Below, piece after piece: positions 1 through 11,643 of a DNA stretch of 64,000 nucleotides. Below the pieces are notes generated by a model that worked only from the letters and a program-made list of their open reading frames with translations, ran no database searches and was not told the origin of the DNA. The translations under genes were made by a program, and so were the position numbers. Positions within the stretch are counted from its first letter, which is position 1, and each line of letters begins with the position of its first letter. The stretch spans positions 84,476,594-84,540,593 of the forward strand of contig NC_030808.1 of assembly GCF_001704415.2 (NCBI RefSeq). Direction: 5' to 3'. This DNA is from Capra hircus (lineage: Eukaryota > Chordata > Mammalia > Artiodactyla > Bovidae).

Positions 1-1797
1 GAGCACAATGAGAATTTAAAGATCAGAGTCATCTTTTGGAGATAGTCCAATTTTTTCCCTCAAAATCAGACTGAGCCCTCTGAGAATGAAAAGGTCATTC
101 TTGCTCTTTTGTGAGAAACAAGGGTAGTGTAGTGGATGAACTGGAAAGAAAAGCTTATGTAAAACTAACGAGTAGGGAGATACTGCTCCAGAAAGATGAG
201 AAATTTAGCAAAGAGGGAGGGGGAAAAGTTCCCAGGAAGCCACCCACCTACAAAATCAGAAGGCAGTAAAATGTACTTTTCGGAGAGAGGAGGGCTCAGG
301 AGCCAGGCCCCTGCCTGATCTCTGCAGAGTCTTCCAGTGCAGGGCCCTCGGTGAACACCGGCTTGGTGCCCAACTGCAGATGTCACACTCGGGACTTCAG
401 GGCCAGGGACTGAGCCTCAAGAGGGGACAGGACTGCCCAGTTCTTAGCAGGTGCATGGGGCTCAGCACTACTCGGCAGAGGGGCCTGTGTATATCCAGGT
501 TAGATGGGAGAATCTGGGAGCTCACTAAAAGGTTTTGTCCTCATAATTCCCAGAGGGGTTATTGCTTCACCAGTGGTGTTTAATCACACCATGTCATGAT
601 TCAACATCCATGCAGAAAGAAATTTTGCCGTCACCCAGAGGGCTGGGGCTTCTGTATTTGACTTACTTATAATGGTGAGTCTGACTTTAAGAAAAACTGA
701 GGTACAAAATCCTAGACACTAAAAGCTGTTTTAACATGGCATTCTGTAGGGAAGGTTTACATTCACATTACAAAAGAATGTTTCACTTTATAAAAATGGT
801 TACCACTCAGGTTTCCTTAGATCGTCTCCCCCTCCCACATTGGTCCCAGGACTCATAGCCATTCCTTCTCTCCCTGCTGGCGAGAACACAGGCCATGCAT
901 CACCAAGCCATAGGTGACTTTCTGGAGACGGGAAGGGATTTATGTTTTCTTTGTGATGTGTGTGCTGTATTATGAAATCTTCTTTCTGCTAAGTATTTCA
1001 GAGCTTTAAATCTATAATCTTCCACGAGTTCTCCTTAAGGAAAGGTATGGAAGAATAATTATTAAAACATGTATTGAATGAAAACATGTTCTGTCTTAAG
1101 GATAAACTATAAATCAAGTTAAAAGGATATTGTCTCACCAGACTGTATTATTGAAATATGATAATGCTCTGCAGCCTCCTCTGATTTTTATTTATTCATT
1201 TTACCCTCTTTCCAATGTATATTTGAAAATGTTTACAAAATATATGTAATTCCAAAGGATAAAACAAACAAAAAAAATGGGCAAATCAAGATAGAAAGAA
1301 GATATGGATATGGAAATAAAACCAAGGCAAAGGTTAACATATGCCATGATGTCCTGTCTAGTACTAGAGGCAGGAATAGATTTAGCTCTGAGCTTACTAG
1401 ACTCAGGTATAACAATAAGACCTTGTGCAGGAGAAATTCCTCCAGTAGGTCTTTATAAAGGGAAAGATGTGATGATAAAGACTTTTCCCATCTCCTCCTC
1501 AGATAGTAAGTTTCACTTAATTACTTCTCATGGTGCCTCTCAGTACATGGCTAAGGCCAAAGTAAAATTTAATCAGAGCAATTGTCCAAAGAACTGGCAC
1601 ATCCCAGAAACCAAAGTGTAATCTAAGCATGTAGCCTTTGTAACAGCGGCTTGATTTAGAGAAATGTATGGGCAGCACATCCTTCAAGTTGTCTGCCTTG
1701 AATACAATATTTCTTGCTTGTGTAATTTTTAAGAAAAGGTGAGTAGAGAGGTTAAGGTTATACCTCTGGCAACAAGTGAAATGATAATGGAGCTTTT
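1..1797. other. Unique non-coding DNA
   Basis: No repeat family or exon is recognised here. An open frame of about 105 codons at 1304-1621 (+) has no recognisable domain and no flanking splice or promoter signals, so I do not call it a gene. The stretch is AT-rich with ordinary short A and T runs. Confidence 0.6.
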
Positions 1798-1990
1798 TAT
1801 TGAGCACTTAATATGTGCCATACATTCTAAGCACTTGACATATATTATTTAATCCTCAGGATGATGCTATGAGACTAGCATTCTCATTTTTAACATTCTC
1901 ATTTTAAAGAGGCATCGGAAGGTAAAAGTTGAGCAGCGGCTAAGTTTAGGGAATAAAAACTGGGCAGTCTGACTCCACTGTGTTATACTG
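1798..1990 (-). repeat. MIR SINE, reverse orientation
   Basis: The order of motifs matches a reversed MIR: a TGAGCACTTAATATGTGCCA start, a TTTAATCCTCAGGATGATGCTATGAG middle shortened by mutation, and an end reading GCAGTCTGACTCCACTGTG. MIR is an ancient tRNA-derived mammalian SINE. Divergence is high, so the ends are approximate. Confidence 0.75.
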
Positions 1991-2416
1991 ATTTCAGGAA
2001 TATAGCTCTGATGGCTCACTGGCATAGGTCAGAGCCTGGAGAAGGAAAGATTTGGTTTACATCTTCCACATTTTGGAAACCTGACCCGGTCAACTGTCTG
2101 AAGGCGTCCATCTGACTCTGCAAGAATGTGATTTTGTCTGTTTTCAATAATCTCAGAATAATAGTATAGTTCCAGAAAGATACGCGCAAGAGAAAGCCAC
2201 CTACCTTTCATAGGATACCTTTCTAGGACATAGGAAAACACATCTCTCCCCAGTCAGAGGAGTCTCCCCAGGTCTCTCATCCAGTCTCATATGTTCTAGA
2301 ACATTTTATGTTAACCTAAAAGCGCAGTTAGAAGCCTTCTAAAGTGAATTGACCTTGATCTATATAAGTGCTTTACACTTATGTTTAGTTCATTGAAAAG
2401 CTTTAAATTCATCAGC

Positions 2417-2610
2417 CAGAGGTTCTCAAAGTGTGGTCCCTGGACTGGTAGCATCAACATATCCTGAGAAGAGACTGGACATGTAAATTCTGAGGCCCCA
2501 CATGGACCTATTGTTTCAGAAATTCTGGGGGCAGGGCCCAGCAATCTAAGTTTGAAAATGTCCTCCAGGTGATTCTGATGTACCCTAAATATTGAGAACA
2601 GCTGCCCTAA
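2417..2610. mobile_element. MER5-type hAT-Charlie non-autonomous DNA transposon
   Basis: The terminal motif GGTTCTCAAAGTGTGGTCCC, the internal CAGGTGATTCTGATG and the terminal TTGAGAACAGCTGC are the hallmarks of MER5 elements, short non-autonomous hAT transposons old enough to be shared across placental mammals. There is no coding capacity. Direction is left open because the termini are inverted repeats. Confidence 0.7.
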
Positions 2611-2666
2611 ATCATTGTGGCAGAAACAGCTAAGCGGGATATGGTTTTTACCTCTCCAGAGGTAAT

Positions 2667-3410
2667 TGTTGTTGTTTCTGTTCAGTTGCTAAGTCTTGTC
2701 TGATACTATGTAACCCCAAGGACTTCAGCACACCAGGCTTCCCTGTCTGTCACTCTTTCCCAAAGTTTGCTTACACTCATGTCCATTGAGCTGGGGAGGC
2801 CATCCAACCATCTCATCCTCAGTTGCCCCCTTCTTCTGCCCTCAGTTTTTTTCTAGCATCAAGGTCTTTTCCAATGAATTGGCTCCTCACATCAGGTGAC
2901 CAATATATTGGAGCTTCAGCATCAGTCCTTTTAATGAATATTCAGGGTCAGTTTCCTTAGGATGAACTGGTTGGACCTCCTTGCAGTCCCGAGTCTTCTC
3001 TAGCACCACAATTCAAAAGAACCAGTTCTTCAGTGCCCAGCCTTCTTTATAGTCCAACTCTCACATCCATACATGACTATTGGAAAAATCATAGCTTTGA
3101 CTATATGGACTTTGTTGGCAAAGTGATGTCTCTGCTTTTTAATAATGCTGTTTAGGTCTGTCACAGCTTTCCTTCCAAGGAGCAAGCATCTTTTAATTTC
3201 ATGGCTGCAGTCACCATCCACAGTGACTTTGGAGTCCAAGAAAAGAAAATCTGTCACTGTTTCCACTTGTTTCCCCATCTATTTACTGTGAAGTGATGGG
3301 ACCGGATGCCATGATCTTAATTTTCTGAATGTTGACTTTTAAGCCAGCTTTTTCACTCTCCTCTTTCACCCTCATCAAGAGACTCTTTAGTTCTGCTTCG
3401 CTTTCTGCCA
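2667..3410 (-). mobile_element. BovB (RTE) LINE, 5'-truncated
   Basis: Reading the minus strand gives the C-terminal part of the BovB reverse transcriptase (a frame at 3030-3278 contains MYGCESWTIKKA) followed by the BovB 3' end. It is flanked by a 9-bp direct repeat AGAGGTAAT at 2658-2666 and 3411-3419, as expected for target-primed insertion. The coding frame is broken by several shifts and stops, and the element lacks the 5' portion including the reverse transcriptase catalytic core, so it is inactive. Confidence 0.93.
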
Positions 3411-3424
3411 AGAGGTAATACTAT

Positions 3425-3565
3425 GTTGGAATTGGAAGGAACCTTGGCAGTGACCTCCCAGAACCAATTCCCTTTCTCATAGATGAGAAAACTGAGGCTC
3501 AGGGAAGTAGAGTGATTTGCCTGAAATCACATGGCAGTTTGGGCTTGAGCCCAATTTTCTTGACT
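3425..3565 (-). repeat. MIR-like ancient repeat, reverse orientation
   Basis: GATGAGAAAACTGAGGCTCA followed by a GTGATTTGCCTGAAATCACA block is the reversed MIR core. The upstream TTGGAAGGAACCTTGGCAG belongs to a related ancient repeat that often precedes it. The exact subfamily is uncertain. Confidence 0.55.
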
Positions 3566-4224
3566 CCAGGTCTGAAATTTTTCTTCTGGCACCAATTCTT
3601 CTTGGTTCTTCAGTGGTGATTTTTCTCTCGCTCTTTTCTGCAGTGTCTCCATGGGAAGAACCTTATAAAATTGGTTGTCGAATTCATTCCCCTGAATGTT
3701 TCTCATCTGGACACTAGACACACCTAAGAAGGTGTAGATGATTCACTTCCTCATGTCATCCTGTTCTGAGTATATTGAAAGTGCTCCAACCCAGTGAAGT
3801 CCTCTTTAGAACTCCTGACACTCATGTTTTTGAAAGCTTAAGAAGAGCTTATATTCGATTTTCTGACAGACCCCAAGATGAGCTCTCAAATCATTGGTTA
3901 GAAGGATCATCAGGAATGCATCCTAAATGATCCTAAATGATGCCTTTTCATTAAGGTTTCTAATTTCCGTGAATTTTCTAAAACTTTTAAAAACAGAGAA
4001 ACCTGAGAAGACAAGTTACTTAACTTTCCTGTGCCACAGTTTCCTCACATAAAACAATGCTTCACTTAAAGAAATGTTAGGCAAATTAGGTAAATGATAT
4101 ACACCAAGCTCAGGACCTCACATAAGGTAGATGCCTAATAACTGTTAGTCCATTCTCCCTTTCTTCCTCATTTTGTTGGTCTTAATATCCGATAGGTGAT
4201 TGGAGGTATCATGTAATTATTAAT
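3566..4224. other. Unique non-coding DNA
   Basis: No gene is seen. A 10-bp unit ATCCTAAATG is repeated in tandem twice at about 3920-3939. Otherwise there is no structure I can support. Confidence 0.5.
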
Positions 4225-4440
4225 GGCTTTTCAAAGACAAAAAAGAACCTGCCTGCCAATGCAGGAGACATGAAAGATGCAGGTTTGATCCCTGGGTTGG
4301 GAAGATCCCCTGGAGAAGGAAATGGCAACCCACTCCAGTGTTCTTGACTGAAGAATCCCATGGACAGAGGATCTTCATGAGCTACAGTGCATAGGTCGCA
4401 AAGAGTGGGACATGACTGAAGCAACTTAGCATGCACACAC
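4225..4440 (+). mobile_element. Bov-tA SINE
   Basis: This is the ruminant tRNA-Glu-derived SINE: a degenerate head, a B-box-like GGTTTGATCCCTGGG and the conserved middle GGAAATGGCAACCCACTCCA, then the BovB-like tail ending GGACATGACTGAAGCAACTT. The head is altered (GGCTTTTCAAAGAC) and I found no clear target-site duplication, which suggests an older copy. Confidence 0.9.
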
Positions 4441-4951
4441 GTGGAAAGATCAATTTCAGATACATTCACATATAAAGGAGACATTTTAAAAAGAAAGACA
4501 AACAGGAGCAGTTCACCTTCTTCCATAAGAAGTGGCTGGCTGATGTCTATTTTTCATCTTTCTCTGTGGTTGTCCTAAGGGATTTGCCCTGTTTTGTATT
4601 AATTGGACTCATGTGCCCTAAACTTTCCATCATCATCTTCTTTCCTGGAATAGGGAAAACCAGATGACAAGCCCTAATGAAGAAAAACACGTCATCTGTT
4701 TGGCTTCAGGAGAGTGGGCATAAAGGGATGGACTCTGTATTATGCTTTTGGGGTACATCAGTAAATTTTAGACCAGTAATTCAGGTTGACATGGAGTAAA
4801 AAAATTTAATAACTTATGATTTTCCAATGGTATGGGTGAACACTAGTGCAATGGAGGATAAAAATAGTCCCTTGAATTGCATTATGGTTTCCCAAGTTCT
4901 GCAAAATTCAAGCATGGATTTCATATTTTTGAAAAGAATACATATTTTAAA

Positions 4952-5159
4952 GGCTTCCCTGGTGGTTCAGACAGAAAAGAATCTGCCTTTAATGCAGGAG
5001 ACCCAGGTTCGATCCCTGGGTTGGGAAGATGCCCTGGAGAAGGAAATGGCAACTCACTCCAGTATTCTTGCCTGGGAAATCCCATGGACAGAGGAGCCTC
5101 ATGGATTACAGTCTATAGAGTTGCAAAAAAGTGGGACACGACTTAGTGACTAAACAACA
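4952..5159 (+). mobile_element. Bov-tA SINE with 12-bp target-site duplication
   Basis: The head GGCTTCCCTGGTGGTTCAGA, B-box-like GGTTCGATCCCTGG and tail GGGACACGACTTAGTGAC are all present. A perfect 12-bp direct repeat ACATATTTTAAA at 4940-4951 and 5160-5171 defines the insertion. Two open frames over it simply read the SINE and are not genes. Confidence 0.96.
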
Positions 5160-5171
5160 ACATATTTTAAA

Positions 5172-6889
5172 ATGTCAGAAATTGAGCTTTATGCTACATT
5201 GGTATACCAACTTTGCTTTTTTAAAAGTCTGTCTATGAATCCTCACCTATCACTTCACTTACCTTCTGACTTTTGTTTTGCGTTATCACGGATATCATTT
5301 TTCTATAACATAACAGTGCCCAGTGTATGTTTCCTAACCATTAGGGCAGGGTGCCTGACCTGCAAACGCAGTTCTTCAGTCATCATCAGTATTACTTAAT
5401 ATTCACCATTACAATCTGTGGATTTAGGAGGTAATAAAATTATTCACAACAAACTACAGAGGTTTGTGGTAACTTAATCTGATTCCCCACCGAATGTCAT
5501 AGAATACTTTTGGGAGACGGAGACAATATTCCAACTGCCTTGCAATACTTCATGAAAGCAGCTGTTTGTTTTGTTTTGATATTGTTTAGAAGTATCTTAA
5601 AAATGTTTTGAAGTATATATTCTACTTCCACTTCACTCTGCACTAATTTGGAAAATTAATAATTGACACTCCCTACCTAAACACTAGGTCAAACTCTGAA
5701 AACTCGTCCTGTCACTTTCCTATGAACATATACTTCTCAAATTAGATTATAAGTGACAAAAGCTAAAAGAAATGGATGGTTATTCAACTGCAAGAGACGA
5801 AGGGAAAAGAAAATCACCTTTGCTAGGGTTAACTTTCTCAGAATCAGATATTGGTCTAAGCTACAGTTTCACGTCCCCCACCCGGCTGCCAGAAGGGCAG
5901 TGAGAGAGGCAAGGGCGATGCTGGAGATAATTGGTGGTTTCTCATGCAGTTCTGTTTACCTCGCAGAAAGGCTCAGATTCATGGGGTGGCTCATCTGTTT
6001 GTTTCCCAGGAGTGTCCTCCTCATCAGGTACAAATGACTTGTTGTTCCCCCTGTCCCGTCTGCCTCCTTGGTGACGGATAGACGAGAACTGTTCCCTGTG
6101 CTCTGGGACTCTAATGTGATCTGGGTCGTGCTGGTGGCAGGAGGGGCGGGGGTGGGGGGCATGGAGGGGAACAAGGGGAAGTTAACACTAGGGGAACTAC
6201 AGTCTTTCTTGGAAAAGAAAGTGTGTTTGTGTTCCAGGGCTAGCGCCCTTCTCTCACAGCTGCTATAATATTGATCTAGCCGTGATTCAGGATTCGATGT
6301 TAACATCACCCTCGTCAGTGGGAAAGTGAGCCAGGGTAATGGAGAACTCAGTATTTCTTCTGATGAAGCAACTGAAAGAAACTAAATATTACAAGGAGAG
6401 TGGGTGACAGAGGGAAGGAACACCACTTCTTTGAGTCTCCTGGCAGATACAGGAGCCTTGAAATGAATTGTAATACCTTTGGCTTTTATATATATAACCC
6501 AGGGGCTGGAAGCTCGATTGTACATTAGTCAAAATCACCCAGTCAAGGGAGGTGATCTCAGGATACATAATAAGCAGGAGGAAATTGAGGCAAGATTAGC
6601 AGCTTGCCCAGATCCCCATGCTTAATACCATTAACAGAGCTGAGAACTCACAACGTCCCTTTTATCCCATGACCAGTGGGTTGGACGGATGGCCACCTCA
6701 CAGGAGCTTGCAGGACCCTGTAAGAGCTCATGGCTCTCAGCCCTTAAGTGTTTCCACTATTTGCTTGTTAGCATGCCTTGAGTTTCCACCACCAGCAAGA
6801 CAAGTGTTTGAACAGGTTATTGTATCTCTACAAGAAAGCCCTTTAAGGAATCTATTGATATCCACCATGCTTCAAGTGTCTACAATGTG
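5172..6889. other. Unique non-coding DNA
   Basis: No repeat or exon is recognised. The middle part (about 5860-6260) is less AT-rich than its surroundings and includes the G-rich motif listed separately. Open frames at 5753-6037 (+) and 5956-6309 (-) have no recognisable domain. Confidence 0.5.
6143..6178 (+). other. Putative G-quadruplex-forming motif
   Basis: Five runs of four or more G are separated by loops of 1, 1, 6 and 5 bases, which meets the usual G3+N1-7 rule for intramolecular quadruplexes on the plus strand. Whether it folds or has a role is inference. Confidence 0.7.
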
Positions 6890-7136
6890 TTGCCCAACTA
6901 CTTTTTAATACAATATTTCTAATCCTTAAAATAGCCCTGCCAGGTAAGTAGTAATATATTGGTATAAAATTAAGAAGCAACTGAGGGTCAGTAGAGTTCA
7001 AGGAACCTGCCCAAGGAGGAAAATGAAGTTCTGAGGATTTAAATAACTTGCGCTAGTTCACACAGATAAGAAACACTGAAGCCCCAAATTGAAGGATGCC
7101 AAGTCCCAAAGCCTGTGCTCTTCTGTGGAGCCATGC
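6890..7136 (-). repeat. MIR SINE, reverse orientation
   Basis: The segment reads as a reversed MIR with CCTTAAAATAGCCCTGCCAG, then AACTGAGGGTCAGTAGAG, then AACTTGCGCTAGTTCACACA and a GCCTGTGCTCTTC end. The core motif (gaggat...acttgc) is partly duplicated at about 7000-7070, so two overlapping fragments are possible. Confidence 0.55.
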
Positions 7137-7156
7137 TTCTTCTTTTAACCTATTCT

Positions 7157-7292
7157 GCTGCTGCTGCTACTGCTAAGTGGCTTCAGTCATGTCCAACTCT
7201 GTGCGACCCCATAGATGGCAGCCCACCAGGCTCCCCCGTTCGTGGGATTCTCCAGGCAAGAACACTGGAGTGGGGTGCCATTGCCTTCTCTG
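7157..7292 (-). mobile_element. BOV-A2-type SINE, one monomer, with 12-bp TSD
   Basis: A CTGCTGCTGCTACTGCTAAG start followed by the BovB-derived A unit in reverse orientation is typical of BOV-A2. The copy is bounded by a perfect 12-bp direct repeat TTAACCTATTCT at 7145-7156 and 7293-7304. Confidence 0.94.
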
Positions 7293-7599
7293 TTAACCTA
7301 TTCTAGGGAGAACTTAAGCTGACTGCACCTTTCCTTGATGAGTTTATCAAAGATTAATAGACTAATCACCTTGCAAACTGGAGCGAGACTGAGAAAAAGG
7401 GAGAGAGGCAGGTGGTGGGTTTTAGGAAGCTGAGTGTAGGAGAGAAGGGGAGCTGGCCTAAACTGCGAGGTGCACTTTGCCTCCTTTGGAGCTGTGCCCT
7501 GTCCGGTCTCCTGGCAGGTGAATGTGCCACAGCCCTGTGCTGCCACTCAGCTCCTCAGGCCCCTGCTCACTCAGAAGAGAACTCCTTACACATCACATC

Positions 7600-7790
7600 C
7601 TCCTCACCACAGCACTTCTACACAGGCAGACACGATGATAACCAACCTCACTACACAATTGGATGCTCCTTCACATCCCTTCTTAGTGGCTACTTATCCA
7701 AGTAGACTGTGAGTTGCTCCAGGGCAGCAAGGCCTGTATCCCATTTATGTCTGAGCTACCAAGACAGTGTCTTGAAACACATAAATGTTC
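7600..7790 (+). repeat. Possible L2 LINE 3' fragment
   Basis: The pattern of AGACTGTGAGTTGCTCCAGG, a run-together TGTATCCC and a following AGTGTCTTGAAACACATAAA resembles the L2 3' region (gactgtgagctccttgagg...cagtgcctggcacataatag). It is short and diverged. Confidence 0.4.
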
Positions 7791-7925
7791 ATATGGAAAA
7801 ACAGTTAGAGAAGTGTTGGTAATGACTTCAGTTTATTTGCTGTCTTTATCACCATGGCCAATAGGAGATGAAAATTTGGTGTTGAGGCAAGAAGGAATAA
7901 TGGGACCTTATCTCCAAATGTAAGC

Positions 7926-8194
7926 TGCTACTGCTAAGTCATTTCAGTTGTGTCTGACGCTGTGTGACCCCATAGACGGCAGCCCACCAGGCTCCCCTGT
8001 CCCTGGGATTCTCCAGGCAAGAACACTGGAGTGGGTTGCCATTTCCTTCTCCAATGCATAAAAGTGAAAAGTGAAAGAAGTCGCTCAGTCATGTCCAACT
8101 CTTAGGGACCGCATGGACTGCAGCCCACCAGGCTCCTCCATCCATGGGATTTTCCAGGCAATAGTACTGGAGTGGGGTGCCATTGCCTTCTCCA
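7926..8194 (-). mobile_element. BOV-A2 SINE, two-monomer copy, with 12-bp TSD
   Basis: Two A-type monomers are joined by AATGCATAAAAGTGAAAAGT, the linker expected of full BOV-A2. A perfect 12-bp direct repeat CCAAATGTAAGC lies at 7914-7925 and 8195-8206. The high similarity of the two monomers to the family pattern points to a fairly recent insertion. Confidence 0.95.
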
Positions 8195-8208
8195 CCAAAT
8201 GTAAGCCT

Positions 8209-8950
8209 TAGATGTTTATTAATATATGACTATAAGCAAAGTATTGTGAGAGATACAAAGATTTGGAGAACTCTTCAGTGGCATTTGCAATGTAGTTAAG
8301 GAAACAGAAAAATTGAGAACAAAGTATATTAGAAATTAAGGCACCTAAAAGCAGAATTCAATGAATTCTATAATACAGTTTTAGTGATACCATCGTGGAG
8401 AAACTTGTTGGTATGAGAAATGTTTAATAGAGAAAATGAAATATTTGACCTTGACTTTGAAGGATAAGTAGACAGAGGACAAGGATTACTATTCTGGTCA
8501 ACAGAAAAAGTGAAAGTGTTAATCACCCAGTCATGTCTGACTCTTTGCAACTACATGGACTGTAGCCCACCAGGCTACTCCATCCATGGTGATTCGCCAG
8601 GCAAGAATACTGGAGTGGGTTGCCATGCCCTCCTCCAGGGAGTCTTCTCAACCCAGGGATTGAACCCAGGTCTCCAACACTGCAGGCACATTCTTTACCA
8701 CCTGAGCTACAAGGGAAGACTGGATGACAGAAGAAAGTTTAATCAGAGGTGGCTTTGTTTAGAGGAATGGCAAATAAAGAAATACGCTTGGAAGATGGAA
8801 CACATGGAGAAATGTAGTGGCAGATGGGAAGGAAAATGAGTTTATGGAGAGCCTAAACCTTATTTTAGAGGAAGAGAGGAACCAGTGAAGATTTTTGAGA
8901 AGGAAAGCAACGTGATCAGACTTGAGTTTCAGAGCTACCCTGTAGATGAT
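8209..8950. repeat. Possible ancient interspersed repeat, family not named
   Basis: Phrases such as AAGGATAAGTAGACAGAGGA before the SINE and AACCAGTGAAGATTTTTGAG ... AAAGCAACGTGATCAGACTT after it resemble a widespread old mammalian repeat that I recognise only in outline. A Bov-tA interrupts it at 8503-8718. A repeat-library search would settle the name. Confidence 0.35.
8503..8718 (-). mobile_element. Bov-tA SINE
   Basis: In reverse orientation the tail GTCATGTCTGACTCTTTGCA, the middle TACTGGAGTGGGTTGCCATG, the B-box complement GGGATTGAACCCAGGTCTCC and the head complement ending AAGGGAAG are all present. Flanks share only an imperfect repeat (acagaaaaag / acagaagaaag), so the TSD is not firm. 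Confidence 0.92.
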
Positions 8951-10474
8951 ATGGAAAGGAAATTGCTCTGTGAAAGCAGGCAGCTAAGTGATTTCTTGAC
9001 TATTTTCTTTGATCCTAGGGTAAGAGTCCTTTGCAACATTTACTTTGCGGAGGCCATAAAACCACATCAAAACGAATCATGCACTATCGTCCTCTAAGTT
9101 TCTGGTTCCAGTGGGCCTGATGCAATGCTTCGGTTTACTGAAATTTCAGGTAATCAGAGCGGGAGGGAAACCATTTTAGCAAACACAGGCCATTTGTGTG
9201 GAATGCTAGATCAACTCACAAACACAGTCTGTGTCAAGGAGAGCGAGAAGCATTGCCGGGCATGTTGTGGAGGGCCCTCCTATTTCCAGCGCCCAGTATC
9301 CAGCTGAGTGGGGGGTCCATTTTGTCTCACCCTGGACAGTTAGGACTTGAGACACCTTTTGCCATGAATCTTGGTACCTTGACCCCAGGAGCACTTTGCC
9401 TGGTCTGGTTAGTTTGTGTTTTTGTTCCATCAGGCATAATGCTGCCGAGCACTTAGAGGCACATTTTCCGCACAGTGTGTAAGGATTTAGTGGTACAACT
9501 CCCATTCACGTTAATGGAAATCCCGCCAGGAAATCTCCATCTGGGCCACACTGAAAATTCACCCCTGATTGTTCTGTTTGATTTGTTTCACCTGTGTCTT
9601 CCTCTGTTCTGTTCTGAGGATGTTTGTGGGCTTATTAGTGCCAGCCTGAACTCAGCACTGAGTCTTAATCCCCCGTCAAAGTGAGGAGGCTCAGAGGTGT
9701 CTTGACTGCTGAAGGAAAGTGTGGATTTAGAGTGGCTTTATTTGAAGCTATAGTGGTTCTAAGAAAGTCAACGATCCCCTGGGTGCTGCTTTCAGGGTAG
9801 ATATATGCTCATCTTCAAAGGTGAATTTTGTTGTGTTCCATACAGAAGTGTGAAAAAGTGAGTGAATCCCCAGTACGAAGGAGGAGCCCCTGGAACCACC
9901 TGCCTAGGGGCTCAGGGCACAGTGGAGTCCAGTCCTGAGAAGACACCGGCCAGTCAAGTGCCCAGGGAGAGGAGATGAACCCACTCCAACACATGCCACT
10001 CATCCTTCTCTAACACGGTGTGCCGCATACGCACTTTGGAGGGTAGCAGAGATTACTGCTGAAGGTCCTGAACTGTTACATAGTTTTCTCTAAAACTCAT
10101 AGCTACTTTAATTTAGTAGTGTCTTTCAGAGCAGCTTCATTTGCTCTTGCCCATTTAGGAACCACAGCATGCTGACTATTGCGCTCTTCATGATGTTGGG
10201 ACATGGTAGCTCCTCTGACACCAGGACTCAGCTGACGCATTGTTTCTGTGCTTGGCCACTGTTGCATGTCCCTTCTGAAGTTTGTGCTGGTCTGAGCACC
10301 CCTTATGTTTATGTTCTTTCCACGCACTCTTGTGCACCAACAATTAAACGAGACCTAAAGATGTGAGCTCTGACTCCTCCCTTAGCATCTCGGTGCTATA
10401 CATTTGGGAAACTCGACTTCAGATTCAGGGTAGAACTTGGACTTACAGCTTCCTCACCGCCTAAAAATGTGCTT
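8951..10474. other. Unique non-coding DNA
   Basis: No repeat or gene is recognised. The part at about 9290-9620 is balanced in base composition and free of repeats, so it is a candidate conserved element. The several short open frames here overlap on both strands and none has a recognisable domain. Confidence 0.5.
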
Positions 10475-10710
10475 AAGACTCTGGACTCTGGACTAAGACT
10501 CAGACTGTCAGGGCTGATATCCACTGTGTGTCCATGAACAAAGGATTCAATCACTCCAAGTCATGGTCTTCACCTCTGTAAAATAGATACTAATAGTGCT
10601 ATGAAGTTGGTACTAGGGTAAAACTTACATGAAATAATCTATGCAAAGAACTTAGTACTGTGTCTCCTTCATAAGAAGAGCTTAAAAACTGATTACTATT
10701 ATTATCATTA
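10475..10710 (+). repeat. MIR SINE
   Basis: A forward MIR is visible: ACTCTGGACTAAGACTCAGA, then CACCTCTGTAAAATAGATAC, then GAACTTAGTACTGTGTCTCC and a terminal TTACTATTATTATCATTA. Nearly the whole element is present but diverged. Confidence 0.75.
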
Positions 10711-10889
10711 CTTCTGCAACTCCAAATAATAGTGCGGGTATGTTATATGTAGAAGCAGAAACAATTTAAAAGAGACTTTAAGTATGCTACTTTTCATTCT
10801 GTGTATCGCTCGCTTCTTTATATACTGTGTTCTCTAGAAAATAATCTTTAAAGCTTAACTATAATAATAATAAGGCGGCATTGTACATG

Positions 10890-11035
10890 TGTAATACTCT
10901 GTGGTTTACCCCCAGCATGCTTGCAAGATAGACAGCAATAATATACTCTCCTCATGTCTCAGGTTGGGAAACTGAGTCACGGAATGGCAAATGGCTTCCC
11001 AAATGCACATATCAACAGCTAGTATATGATGTGAC
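10890..11035 (-). repeat. MIR SINE fragment, reverse orientation
   Basis: GGTTGGGAAACTGAGTCACG and a following AATGGCTTCCCAAATGCACA match the reversed MIR core with many substitutions. The assignment is weak at the edges. Confidence 0.5.
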
Positions 11036-11643
11036 TGAGACAATTTCAATTTTTATCTAAGTACAATGTGTTCTATATTTGCAGGGAAAACACAAAAGGG
11101 AAAGAAAATAATAATAGGATTTTCTGAGCAAAGAAAATGGAAGGAAAGAAATCTAGGGATGCTGATGTAATTCATTATCAGAAGAAGCCAAATAGCATCG
11201 CTCTGATTTCCTTGTACAGGTAGTGATCTTAGACCAGAAGAGGTTTAATTGGAAATGATTTGGAAAAAACATAATTCTCATTCTGCAGTAGCAACTCGTT
11301 TTCTTAAGGGTCATTTCACTCTTAAGTTATCTCAAATTCTACCAGAAAGATGTAAGCAAGAATATTGCAGCACAGCCTTCTCAAGGAGTGGTTTTTCATC
11401 TGCATTTTTATCATCATCATGAATTGTTTATTAAGAAAAAAATTGCCTATAGGGGCATGCTAAAAAAAAAAATTCATACGCATGCACACGCACACAACTG
11501 TCCAAAAGTGAAAATCTCCACAAGTAAATAATCAAATACAATTTCACAAAAGTAAATACATATACAAACGAAATAACATTAAACCAAATGAGTCAGTGAT
11601 AAGTGAGTTATACTATATAATTGTATACAATTATACTATATAA
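11036..11643. other. AT-rich unique DNA with a 20-bp palindrome
   Basis: No gene is seen. A perfect palindrome with half-site TATAATTGTA occupies 11616-11635 and directly abuts the SINE insertion site. A short alternating stretch around 11480-11492 is rich in CA. Confidence 0.6.

Noticed and set aside
1304..1621. 105-codon open frame on the plus strand
   Set aside because: No recognisable domain, no promoter or splice context, and an overlapping minus-strand frame of similar length; chance is the simpler explanation.
4952..5159. tRNA gene suggested by B-box-like sequence
   Set aside because: The tRNA-Glu-like head is part of a Bov-tA SINE with a target-site duplication; it cannot fold as a mature tRNA.
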